A stretch of 64,000 nt of DNA. Source: Myrica gale. Taxonomy: Eukaryota; Streptophyta; Magnoliopsida; Fagales; Myricaceae. Positions 11,412 through 22,227 of this stretch are shown piece after piece (positions within the stretch are counted from its first letter, which is position 1; the number at the start of each line of letters is the position of its first letter). The notes beneath the pieces are model-generated. The model searched no databases. It worked only from the letters and a program-made list of their open reading frames with translations, and had not been told where the DNA came from. The DNA is taken from contig OZ005607.1 in the NCBI GenBank assembly GCA_963930655.1, forward strand, positions 26,730,874 to 26,794,873. Reading direction: 5' to 3'. A program made the translations under genes and the position numbers.

Positions 11412-13625
11412 TTAACCAACATAGAAACAAAATATAATAGTATTACCTGATTCTAACGCCTCAAAGACCTTAACTTCGTCCAGTGAATCCCGAATATCTA
11501 ACTTAATTGGATTCTTCAACCAATTTTGAGAACACACAATAGCCTCAACTGTGACTGGAGACAAAGAACTGCGAAAAGAATCAAGCACACGACCCCCCGT
11601 GCTAAATGCCGACTCACTAGCAACTGTAGAAACAGGCATGGCCAGTAGATCCCTTGCCACCCTCGCAAGTATTGGATATTTGGATTTATTGCTCCCCCAC
11701 CAAGCCAAAATATCAAAAGATTGGATATTACGTGATTCACACCTATCTATTAGATATGCTTCAATTTCAGACTTGACATACTCAATTTCATTATCTTGCG
11801 CATACATCTCAAAATATGGGACATCTTCTATGCCACTAATGCCAGATGCATCATCCATGGTAAAATCAACACTAGCAGATGGAGGCTCAAAACCCTATGT
11901 ACAAAATTAGAAAGAATTAATAAGAATAAATTATAAGTTACGAATAATTAAAAGAAATACATTAGATGCTACAACATCATATACCTGTGAAGATGTTGTG
12001 CTTGACTCTCCATATATCATGTTGTACTCATCAAATAAAGCCTCCAACAAATGCTTTGTAGATGATATCAAAATATTTGTCATCTCCAGTGTATATATTT
12101 TTTTCAACCAATATTCTACTGCACCCAATTTGCCTCTAGGATCAAGCACACTTGCAACGAATATCATCATGTTCAGTTTCTCCACATTGCCCCAATACTT
12201 ATCATACTTTCTCTTCATCTCTATTGCCATGTTGCGAACTATTGCGTTGTCATTATTAGACATTCTAATCAAATGTGACTGAATTTGACAAAGCTCAGAG
12301 AAGAATATGTTTGATGTCACATACAATGATCCAGAAAGTTTGACAGTAGCATCAAAGAAGACCTTCAAAAACATAACAAAAACTCTTATCTTCTCCCAAT
12401 CCTCCCTCGTGGGAGGTCCAAGTCCATCTCCCGCACACATTGCACGACTAAAGGAAGAATCTTCAGTCTCTAGTCTTAGAAAAGCTGCTAGAAACTTTTC
12501 TGCACTCTCCAACATGAGATATGTTGAATTCCATCTAGTTGGCACATCAAGAGAAACCAATTTCTTTGTACCAATCTTCATATAATCAGCACAAACCTTA
12601 AATTTCTCCAACCTTGATGGAGATGATCTCACATACCTCACTGCGTTCCAAACTTTCACAATAGACTCATCACAATCCTTTAATCCCTCACAAACAACAA
12701 GGTTAAGAATGTGCGCACAACATCTCATATGAAGATACATGTCATCTAATAAATTATCCTTCAAAAACCTTCTCAGAAAACGAATTGCACCATCATTAGA
12801 AGAGGCATTGTCAACTGTAACAGAAAAGATTCTATCAATACCCCAATCTAGTAAGCAAGCCTCCACATACTTCCCAATTGTTTCCCCCTTATGATTAGGA
12901 ACTTAACAAAAGTTTAGAATCCTTTTGCACAACTTCTAATTATTATCAACAAAGTGCGCTGTGAGAGTCATGTAATTTAAGTTCTGCACTGAGGTCCATG
13001 TGTCGGTAGTCAAACTAACTCTGCAATCACATGATTTAAAAAGTCCTTTCAACTTCTCCTTCTTATCTTCATAAGTCTTTAGAACATCTCTTTGCACAGT
13101 TTGACGAGAAGGAATTTGAAAACTAGGCATAAATGACTTAATAAAGGCTTGAAAACCTTGACCGTCCACTACCCTGAATGGCATCTCATCAATTATACAC
13201 ATCTCTGCAAGCTTTTGCCTTGAAACCGCTGGATTATACTTATGGACTATCAAACTAGGCCCAACATTTTCACTCTCTCCTTCAGTGGCTGTATTACCAG
13301 ACAACTGTGTTTGACCTTTATCCATTGTACCTCTTCTCCTATTCATAGGATTTTTCTCACACTTCAAGACATGATTCTTAAGGGTCGAGGTACCAATTTT
13401 GTTACTGTCACAGAGATACTCTTTCTTACAGTAATTACAATAACACATGGGGTAATTGGGATCACAATCTGTCTTCTTTGTCATGTGATCCCATACCATA
13501 GATGCTTTACGTTTGGGAGGCCGACTTTAGTTGGAACGAGTAGGAGTAGGACTAGTAATGAAATCTTGGCCAGACTCTAAGTCAATTACAGGAGACATAT
13601 TGGTTGGTTCAGATTGATTATCCAT
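11412..13625 (-). pseudogene. hAT transposase (BED finger, Ac/DAYSLEEPER type), inactivated
   Basis: The frame starts at ATG 13625-13623. A BED zinc finger (C-x2-C, then H-x4-C near 13370-13450) is followed by the catalytic hAT core, with TVDNASSND and DVPTRWNST recognisable. The C-terminal dimerisation region follows, with WW and FSTGGRVLDSFRSSL. One intron is clear at 11895-11984; another may begin after GAATCAG near 11447. Three in-frame stops disable it: TAA at 13527-13529, TAG at 12936-12938 and TAA at 12903-12905. From the context they look like Gln, Trp and Gln codons altered by C-to-T or G-to-A changes, as expected from methylcytosine decay. Otherwise the frame is well kept, so the element died fairly recently. 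Confidence 0.85.
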
Positions 13626-13737
13626 CTAGCAAATGTGAAAAAACAATGCATCAAAATATATACTACAATGTCACAAATTCACAATATATAATAAATTACT
13701 AATACATAAATATTAAATAGCAAATATTCAATCAATC

Positions 13738-13830
13738 TTCAATGATCCAATCAAGCCCATCCTCCACATTTTCACAAACACCAAATCCTTCAATGATCCA
13801 ATCAAGCCCATCCTCCACAGTTTCACAACC
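13738..13830. repeat. Short tandem duplication near the hAT transposase 5' end
   Basis: CTTCAATGATCCAATCAAGC followed by CCATCCTCCACA occurs twice, about 55 bp apart. Confidence 0.6.
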
Positions 13831-14589
13831 TAACCTATACTGTAAAATACTAAATTAACTAAGTAACTATACTAAATAATTAACTAAATAAGTAAGCAAA
13901 TTTTTACCTCAATGCAATGCACTGACTTCAAGGCTCAAACATGTGCAGATGCTAGCTCCACTGTGCTGTTACTTTTTGCCTATTGACCAATGATGTCAAA
14001 GAACAGATTAAGAGAGTTCATGCAACTGAAAAAGATAAACCTAGAGAATGTTACAAATTAATCAATCAAATGTGAAAAAAACAACAACAAAAGATCAAGG
14101 TAACCTGGTAACTACGTGATCGTTGGTCACGTATTTTGAGGCAAAAATTAAACTTGCTTAAACTTTACTGATGCTGATAAATGAGTTCGAAAGACAACCA
14201 ATATGATTATTAAAGATTACACCTCATTGAAATGTTAATCAATGATCTGTTGGAAAAGCTCTCGACAGTGTTTTGAAAACGAACAAGCAATCAAAGCCTG
14301 GATGAAGTACAACATAAAGCATTTCCACATGTGCAGTCCAAACCAACAGAGTCCCAAACCAACATGTGCAGATTGGATAGATCCAGGTTAGGCGCAACTC
14401 ACTTCCTAATGTCCTTATCCCTAATGGGAAAACTGATGCATAAGCATTTGAAATTTGAAATTTAAACAAAGTCTACGACTAAATGAGAACATTACAGAGA
14501 AAATATTTTTTAAAATACTTTTAAGACCTAAGGGAGGCAGCGGAACGAATACCTCAAGGCTCACAGCCTGCGGGAGAGGTGCGGGGCTG

Positions 14590-14680
14590 AGGCCTGGGGG
14601 GTGCTGGCGTGGGCGTGGGCGTGCTGGCGTGGGCGTGCAGGGCTGGCATGGGCGTGCTGGCGAGGGCGCGAGGTGCGGGA
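14590..14680. repeat. GC-rich minisatellite GTGGGCGTGCTGGC
   Basis: Irregular repeats of GGGCGTGCTGGCG lie within the hAT element. They create a long but spurious open frame at 14455-14730. Confidence 0.6.
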
Positions 14681-15472
14681 GAGAAAAGAATGAAGATGGG
14701 GAGAGAGATCAGAGAAGAGACAGAAACTAAGAAGAAAGCCCTAACTTTTTTTTTTGTCTAAGCAGCCACAACCCTAACTTAAACGCACGTTTTGAGGTAA
14801 AAACATTAGGGCTGTGGCTGTGCTGCGCGAACCGGGGGGGTCTGGGTGGACCGGGTGTTGGTTTTTTTTTTTCGGTAAGGACCGAGTTGGGGAAGTATAC
14901 TCCGGTCCGGTCCCGGGTTTTCATGGATGTAACCCGGAACCGGACCGGAGTACACCGATTTTCCGGTTCGGTCAACCCGGTTTCACAAAATGTCACCGGT
15001 TTGAGTAAAAACCGGTCCGGTTCGGTCCGGTTCGTCCGGTATTTTGGACACCCCTAGGTATAACAACAGAACTTCGTCAATGGGTTCCATGTATAAAGTC
15101 TTGGAAGAACCATCTATCTAATTAAAACTTGACAAATTTGACTCTTGAAACTTGGGGATTCCGATACCAATACGTAGGCATTAGGATAAATTTAATTTCT
15201 ATCCCATACTTATTTTGCTTAATTTTTCATCTTTTTTATTTGATGGTTTTAAATCTTTGAAAAGGATTTTCAATTTTAGCGTTATTCTTTTGAACTGGGC
15301 ATGTTCGTTTTGCACTGCTTATATTACTGGAGCAATATTTCACATGCACAGTTGCTAGTTATTTCCAATCAAATGCTGCTTTAAAGCTAAATTGACACTA
15401 TCTTTTAGTTTTATTGGCTTGCAGCATGCAAAATTGAAGAACAGTGCAAAGGCTCAGATTACAACTCTTGTT

Positions 15473-17559
15473 CTACCCATCTATCGATTCTAATTCTCTT
15501 GAAAGGAAAAGTCCTTCAATGTACTGGATTAGAGAAGCTGATGAAGCAACATAACTTTGCATATGAACCCTTGCCGATGCCTCTGAAAGCAACAATATGT
15601 TATAATTAATGCTACCGTACATATAAACAAATGGAAAACTAAAAATTAAGTGCAATTTAGTTTGCGTTAACTCTCTGATTGGCAAAGATTTGGAAAATAC
15701 CCATAGCCCCTAAGGTCTCGATCCAAATAAGCAAAATGGGTATGAGTTTTTTTGATCAGGAATCTCTCTAATTTCTTGTCCAAATTGCATAATGCAAATG
15801 TGAGAAAGATAGACATAACGTAAACTTCACACTATTTAACGTTGTCCTCTTCAAATTACATGATGCAAGAAATTACCGAAGACCCTAATCAGAGTTCAAA
15901 ACAGTCAATGCATCAAACTGATTCAATGCAATTAAAAAACCTTTTTAAATGCATAATCAAAATAACAGGAAAGCAGTGTGCATGATTACTTTATTGAGAC
16001 TTTACACGGAAAAAAACTGTACGATTTGCTTCATGTCCTCACCGTCTTCATTGAGCTTCTTTAACATCTGCTCCTTTGATGGAAGGGCATACGTTCCTGC
16101 AGCTACAGCTTTCCTGACAGCCCTCCCATGGTGGGGAGCAAACACCTGTCCATAGGCCTTGGAGGCCGAATCCCTTAAGGAATTCCCACTGCCACATTCT
16201 TGTCAGGAATCGTTAAAATTTATTGAATCAAGCACCTTCATAATGGCATATCATATACTTTCTAAGCTCTAAGCTCGTATACCGGAAAAAAAAAATTGAA
16301 AAAGCAAAAAGGAGAGTATTTATATATAGGCCCTTTTATGTGAAAGTTGCATTCAAAATTTACTTTAATTACTTCTTATTTTCCATATCAGATTCTAATA
16401 TCGAATCCATTTGAAAAGGACAGTCTGGTTTTTCTTGCCCGCACTCACCACTATTCTTTCGTCTCTACTCCGGGCTTTACATATTACATCCCATATATTC
16501 GTATTCAGACTGGTGGCTAATCATAAACTCATCAGAATCTAAAATTCCTTCAGGAAATTGTAGATCTGAACAAAGTTTCTTGTGATACCACTTTCATGTT
16601 ACTTTCCCCCTCCCCACAAAAAAAAAAATATGCCCGAAAAGTGACTTGTGATATACGTACTCTGTAGCTAGAATCTGCTCAAAGAAGACCCTGACCACTT
16701 CAAGCGTCCGTCTCACTCTCAAGAGGCTTTTCGTATGACTTCCAGCTCTCCTTACAGTGTTCTCTTCTATATCTCTGTCAAGCATAGCCTGCAAGGTCCC
16801 AACAGACTTTGACGCATCTGCAAGATCATTAACCTACATACACTCATCAAGCCACAAAAAAAAAAAACAAAGTTAATACAAAAAGAGTCAAAATGATACA
16901 CAAATTATGTGTATTTATTCTTGTCATTGGATTATCATATTAAAATGGTATGAACACAGCACTATGTCTATATTTGACATTCTGGGTCCTCCAGAATATT
17001 CAGAAAAAACCAAAACGAATGCCAGTTAAAATTTCAAGTTAATTTTGCATTTAAATATCCTCTGCAATAAAAAAGGGACAGTATCGATTACTCTTCACAA
17101 GTAAGGGTGGCTGAATCTACGGGTTGGCATTTCATTTGCATGCCAAGGTAACAGAGAAGAAAAATTTAGGCGTCATTTTGACTCCAGTACTACTTGCCAT
17201 TAATGGGAGTTCTTGTCATTTTGAGTTCACAAGTAATGAACAAACAAAAGGAAATCCTTGTTATGTTGAATTCACTACTGTATTTGACATGGCAGTTCTT
17301 GTTTCTTTCTCAGGCTCATGCCATTACTAGCCAAGAGGCAAGATGGGCAAGGCGTACATACCTTGCCGACGTAGTCAAGCTCAGCGAACTTGAAGGCGAA
17401 GCCCAAGCTGCTAATGAGAGGCAAGATGAGAGAGCAGGCGCGGGAGAATGGAGCGAGCTCCACGTCTGCAGTTTGGGAATCAACATTGGCCGCGAGCTCC
17501 TTGAAAGCCTCCGATAAATTCCTCAGTGGCTTCTTGTCGATGTCGTCCAGGTCCGCCAT
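15473..17559 (-). CDS. ACD11: ACD11-like glycolipid transfer protein (ceramide-1-phosphate transfer)
   Basis: ACD11 is a cytosolic GLTP-fold protein that moves ceramide-1-phosphate between membranes; its loss in Arabidopsis causes runaway immune cell death. Four exons with GT-AG junctions fit well: 17559-17362, 16833-16661, 16188-16043 and 15582-15473. They give 208 residues, against 206 in Arabidopsis (from memory). The start MADLDDID opens the family N-terminus. LILPLISSLGFAFKF, LLRVRRTLE, YGQVFAPHHG and RVHMQSYVASSA follow in order. Residues equated with the lipid head-group site are present: Asp62, Lys66, Arg105 and His144, with Lys101 where Arabidopsis has Arg99. No disabling change is visible. 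It lies between TNL-b and TNL-c on their strand. A TC repeat and TATA-like sequence lie just upstream. Confidence 0.9.
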
Positions 17560-17572
17560 TGTACGAGCCGGC

Positions 17573-17600
17573 TCACTCTCTCTCTCTCTCTCTCTCTCTA
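17573..17600. repeat. (TC)n microsatellite in the ACD11 5' leader or promoter
   Basis: About 12 TC dinucleotides lie just upstream of the start codon. GA/CT tracts are common in plant core promoters, and the 54.2 kb copy has a shorter GA run at the same place. Confidence 0.7.
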
Positions 17601-17814
17601 TACCTCTATATCTACCCCGTCAACTTTTGGTTTGGGGAAATCCAAATCGTTTTTGGCTTTTCGCTGCCTTGAAATGAGATGAAAACGAATTGAAATGGGG
17701 ACATAGAATACGCGATTTCACGCTCTTTTTGCCTGAAACTTCCAGGTGGTGGCAAACGTCGTGATCACCCATGATAATTAAAAACAACATAATAACAGAA
17801 AACATTTTAATTTT

Positions 17815-18085
17815 TGGAGACAGAGAGAGGAAGGTCTTTGCCGTGAAGACTGGGAATTGATTGCCTCAAATCAAAGCACATCTTACAGACGCGGAAACGT
17901 AGAAAATTTGCAGACCGCGTCTGGTAAAGGGACCAGGATAGCACCTGGGAATCCCTTTTCTCTTTGAATTCTCAGGGGCCAACATCGGAAGACTTTTCTT
18001 TCTTTTCTTCCAAATCTTTTTCTTGGAACACGGGACCGAATAGCACGAAGGAATGTAGGAGACTTTCAAAGTCAAGCAGTCAACC
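17815..18085. repeat. Direct repeat of 10120-10400, upstream of ACD11
   Basis: This is the second copy of the repeat described at 10120. It lies 250-520 bp upstream of the ACD11 start, so it may contain part of the promoter. Confidence 0.55.
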
Positions 18086-18179
18086 TTTGCGTTTTCGAGC
18101 TTAAAAGAAAGGAAATTTCGTACCCGCGAGATTATCACTAGACGCGTCTATATATCTGTTTTTTTTTTTTTTAGAACGA

Positions 18180-18645
18180 CCAAAATCTATAACGGCCGGT
18201 CGTCGACTTGGAAAATTAAACGACTTGAAAACTCGGTGGCCCACAACGTACTTTCGTCCCCGAGGGCGAGAAGAGTGCTTTTATGGAATCATCGTCCACT
18301 TCGGCCCAGCTCGACCCTGCAAAGCCGAAGAAGTCCTGCGGAACAAAGCCCACGGGCTAGAAAAGGAAGAAGCGCGCTCCATGCAGGCCTACTCGAAGAG
18401 AGGTTTCCGTATGCCACAAGGAAGGACGCCACACGTCCTCTCCACCGTGCGAAGAGATACCACACGAGGTCAGGGGAATCACTTTCAAACTCATTGAAAT
18501 TAGAGTCTCTCTCTCAATTCTGACTTAACTATCATAGGCTCACAGCCTCACCTTACGGGAAATCTCCTTTCACTTTATTTTGCCTCGCATACATCTCACA
18601 ACTGAGAAGTCTTGGAAGTGGACAATTGCTCATCTATTGGTCTAG
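18180..18645 (+). mobile_element. Gypsy-type LTR remnant
   Basis: The GC-richer stretch has features of plant Ty3-gypsy LTR 3' halves: CTGACTTAACTATCATAGG resembles the conserved leader motif, and AATTTGGCACCATCA near 18650 resembles a primer-binding site. No gag-pol follows. It is probably a solo or truncated LTR. The 32.3-32.7 kb region has a similar arrangement. Confidence 0.4.
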
Positions 18646-18649
18646 ATCA

Positions 18650-19124
18650 AATTTGGCACCATCAATATCAACATCTTCATAACCGTTAAAAAATAAGATC
18701 TAAATTACCACAAATAAGTTATTTGGGTATAACTTTGAATGTTATTTGGGTATAACTTTGAATGAAACGATCTCTGCAGTCTATTTTTCATATATATATT
18801 ATAAGTCTTTTTATCTATAAAAAATAAGCCTATCAAGGAAAGACCAACATGGTTTAAGGGTTAAGATATTTATTTTCGAGCTTAGATAGTTTTCACCTGG
18901 ACCTTGTTCTTATTAGTGGACTAACTTTTGATGAATGAAATTAATGACTTGTACGTCTAAAAATAAACCACATAAACCATCTTGTTCAAAGTTGTACTCC
19001 AAAGATTAATTTGTTAAAAGTTAATAACACATGGACTATATAAGTAATTAAGTCAAAAAATAAAACAAAATTCCAAGTATTGGGTTCAAAACTCAATAGT
19101 TCGAGACGTTTATGATTCGCAACC
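18650..19124. other. Intergenic, nothing recognised
   Basis: AT-rich spacer with no coding signal. Confidence 0.4.
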
Positions 19125-19960
19125 TCCATAAATCTTTCCAATATTTTGCTTCCATAATGCCATTCGGTTCATATATTCTTTTCATCAACTCATCCTACAT
19201 GAACTTTTATGTAAAGTTCCCGGCACCTTCATGTATCCAAATAACGATCCAATTGCGTACATTGTCAATGTCAATGATCTTATGAAGTCTTTATGTAATC
19301 ATGGTTACAAATCAACATGATGTGGCTACTCCTAAAAAGTTCTAACAATCACAACTTTCTAACATAAAAATTATTGCAATCTCGTTTGATCCACAAATAC
19401 TCCAAATGCCAATCCTTTATAAAGTTCAATGACTTTATGTAGTCATCGAACTAAGTTAGGATGCTATGACTACTCCTAAAATATTTCGTCTCATAACTTC
19501 AATGGTAATATTGAGTGTATAGAACCTTATGATCCCTAAAAATATCAATGTCAATAATCTGGATAGAGTTTAGTAATTATATGTTATTATTAATTAATAT
19601 AAATTAGGATGTTGTGGCTACTCTTAAAAAATTTCAATAATCACAATTTCAAAGGCATCAATATAATTATTTTAATCCAGATTAGCCAAGTGGGTCAGAT
19701 TCGGTCCAAGATAGATTAGGCGAACCAACTCATGAGCCCCTCTCTGTATGGACTGCACTACTAGAGTACAAAACAAATGGGTCCAGTTGAATAGATTGGA
19801 TCGAATCCATAACTTTGTGAGTCATTAAATTTAGTGATTTGATCACAACTTAAATGCCAATATTTAATGAAGTAAAATTCCTTTAGTGATTATCAGCTCG
19901 ATTTAGGGTGTTGGGGCTAATACTAAGAAAATTTTCATAATCAAAACTTCTTGGGGTAAA
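19125..19960. repeat. Degenerate tandem repeat, period about 147 bp (copy 2)
   Basis: It is collinear with 4620-5440 and in the same orientation. The core GATGTGGCTACTCCTAAAA-like motif recurs near 19314, 19456, 19608 and 19906, giving spacings of about 142, 152 and 298. The left edge includes the start of the LINE-like frame seen at 4625-4687. Confidence 0.6.
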
Positions 19961-20032
19961 AAAACCTATCAATATGGAGCCAAAGCTTGATTAGGATATG
20001 ATTGTGATCAGTGGTGAGCTTAAAAGAAAGGA

Positions 20033-21361
20033 TGTTAGATCCATTAAATTTTGGCACGGTTTGTGACAATTTCATATGTAACATTCTTGAGATTTAAGAG
20101 GTGAAGATTTAGGATTGTTATTGGCTGTATGAAGGCTGTGCAGAGTTTGATAGGGGAGTTCGAAGTAGTCTACTGCACAGAGAAATAACAGACACTCTGT
20201 TTTAAATGAAAGTGCGTCCATTTAATATGCCCAGCATCCTTTGACTTCGAAATACCCTCCTTGACTATATAAAAGCCTCTCTGAACCTTTTGCAAGTAAC
20301 CCAGAACGTTTAATTGAAGATTTCGCAGAGATTCAAGAAAAGCCTCCAAGAAACCATCTTCTAGATCTTGTACCCTCTGTCTTTGTTGTTGTTGAGAGTG
20401 GGTGGTAATCTGAACGTGGAGATCATATCTTTGTTCATCCTCTCAGTTTGATCACGAAATATCAATCTTTATATTGAACGAGAGAGCTTTGGAGTTGCTG
20501 AAGTTCGAAAGTCGCTGGAGTTCCAGTGGTGCTGAAGGCGCAATCACTTGAGTTCAAGTAGGAAGATTGCTCCGTTGAGAAGAATCAAGAAACCGATCGG
20601 GATAGGAGCTCCTCTCTCCTGCAAGTTGCAGATTCAGATGTTGGACGTTTGAGTAAGGTTACTATTGATATTAGATTAGCAAGGGTTGCTGAATTTATAA
20701 ATCATCGTGTAACCGAGATTGAGTTTCTAGTGATTCGTTTGCTGGACTAGGTCCCGAAGAGTTTTTATTCCTTGTAGAGGTTCTACTTGGAAGTTTCTCT
20801 CCGTCAACAAATTCTTGTGTCAATCGTGGTTGATTTTGTGTTGTTGTTATAGTTTTATATCTATCTTGTTATTTGCTAATCGTTCTTGTTTAAGTGATTA
20901 AAGATTCTCAATCTTGGTGGATTGTAAATCTTGTTGCAAGAAGATTTAAGGCAAAAGGTATATCTGGGTAAGAAGTGTATTCAACATCTTATTGTGTTGT
21001 TTTTAGATAAAAAAATATGTTGCTAATATACTTGTGAATAATCTGTCATTTGGTAGTGTGCTGCAGAATCTAAAGTAGTTTGCTGCAACATCACAGAGTA
21101 TATTTACAACAAATTTGTTTGTCTCATGTTCTGTTGTTTAGCTTATTTTAATGTCACATGAAAGCATCTTAGTTTATTTGAAGAACATCTGAATATATTG
21201 GTTTACATTGTATATCCATTACATTCATTGTCATATAGTTCAAATTTCTTCTTTAAAGGGTTGTAGAAATTTTGTAATATACTTGTTCACCCCCTCTAGG
21301 TATTTTTCGCACAGTTGGATCTAAATCTGTTTGTTCAAAGGAGATTGTGCCATTCAAATCA
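20033..21361 (+). mobile_element. Copia-type long terminal repeat (solo or truncated 5' LTR)
   Basis: It starts TGTTAGATCC and ends CA, directly before TGGTATAAGAG (21363-21373), a variant of the initiator-methionine primer-binding site TGGTATCAGAG. A TATATAAAA box lies at 20266-20274, as expected in the U3 region. The CACCCCCTCTAGGTATTTTT motif near 21290 is typical of copia LTRs. Only about 300 bp of interior remain, with no gag or pol. Confidence 0.6.
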
Positions 21362-21373
21362 ATGGTATAAGAG

Positions 21374-21774
21374 AGAAATACCGATCGAGTTCGAACTAGC
21401 CGTAGAAGAACACGGCAATGAGCCAATGAGTGGCGGGATCCGAGTCTGGCCATTTCTGAGATTTTTAAAGAGAGAGAAAAAAACATTTTTTCTAGGATTT
21501 GACAAAGGAAGGTTCAGACGGTGGAGAATTCCCATAGTTCATTGGGTTCGAAGGAGAAGTAGAATGGCTAGATTGACAGATATAGAGATGATCAGGTACT
21601 TGAATTATTATATTAATGAGGGGTTTTGACAGAGAGATCGTTCAGACGGAGAGAGTTCAGAGCGTTTGTAGTAGGTTTACCCGCATCGAAGCAGGCATAC
21701 CTGAACAAATGTCTCTTTAATTATTTTTCCCAAAATATATATATACAGTCATGTTTAAACGAAACTAGAGTTAA
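21374..21774. other. Truncated retroelement leader and spacer
   Basis: This follows the primer-binding site. A 104-codon frame (21315-21629) has no recognisable gag motif. Confidence 0.35.
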
Positions 21775-22015
21775 TTGAAAAATCCACGACCAATTAATCT
21801 CATACCTCAACAAAAACATAACTCCAACCCATTTGGAAGTGGCTACAGTGAGTCAACTACATGCAACATTGATTCAAACAAAGATACTAATGTAAGAGTA
21901 ATTTGGACCGGTGACCACCACAAAATTGAAGATTGGAGACCAATGGAAACAGGCATTTGCAATATTGCATACATGGCATCCAACTCTCCTTCAAAATAAA
22001 GCCCTTCACAGATAC
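21775..22015 (-). pseudogene. Short LINE RNase H relic
   Basis: The stretch 21915-22010 matches 4135-4230 of the larger RNase H relic (AAATTGAAGATTGGAGACCA-type block followed by GGAAACAGGCATTTGCAATA). It is a small fragment with no usable frame. Confidence 0.5.
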
Positions 22016-22033
22016 TACGTACCTCTTGGCAGT

Positions 22034-22227
22034 GGCGGAACCAAGATTAATATTCAAGGGTATCGAACTTTAAAGGCGAAATAATAAATAAATAAAAAGG
22101 TCTGGACCAAGGGGATCGAGCTCAGGCTTTTATGTAAAAAACATGTTTGTAGTTGGCCTGAGCCTGATGGGTATTGGCCCAAACCAACTAATTTAAAAAT
22201 AATAATAGAATAAACCCCCGGGGGGCC
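22034..22227. mobile_element. Candidate hAT-like MITE
   Basis: An 8-bp direct repeat TTGGCAGT flanks it (22026-22033 and 22228-22235), and its left edge reads GGCGGAACCAAG, like the GTGGCGGAACC ends of hAT elements. The right edge CCCCGGGGGGCC does not mirror it well, so the boundaries are uncertain. Confidence 0.4.

Larger units (their letters stand above)
10545..15056 (-). mobile_element. hAT transposon, 4512 bp, complete ends
   Basis: The left end TAGGCATGTCCAAT and right end TTTTGGACACCCCTA form an imperfect 14-bp inverted repeat. A perfect 8-bp target duplication GGTATAAC flanks it (10537-10544 and 15057-15064). The pre-insertion sequence survives in inverted orientation at 33827-33834, where flanks matching both sides of this element are contiguous. 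Both subterminal regions are packed with CCGGTCCGG-type motifs, the usual transposase-binding architecture of hAT elements. The transposase gene inside is on the minus strand and is inactivated. Confidence 0.9.

Noticed and set aside
11551..11910. Plus-strand 119-codon frame
   Set aside because: Antisense to the hAT transposase dimerisation region.
14455..14996. Overlapping open frames of 90 codons on both strands
   Set aside because: They arise from the GC-rich minisatellite and CCGG subterminal repeats of the hAT element; codon content is low-complexity and no domain is present.
17194..17677. Plus-strand frames of about 100 codons opposite ACD11 exon 1
   Set aside because: They are antisense shadows of the ACD11 exon, which has a clear family match on the minus strand.
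18225..18523. Two plus-strand frames of about 90 codons
   Set aside because: They fall in GC-richer LTR-like sequence and overlap in two frames without any recognisable protein motif.
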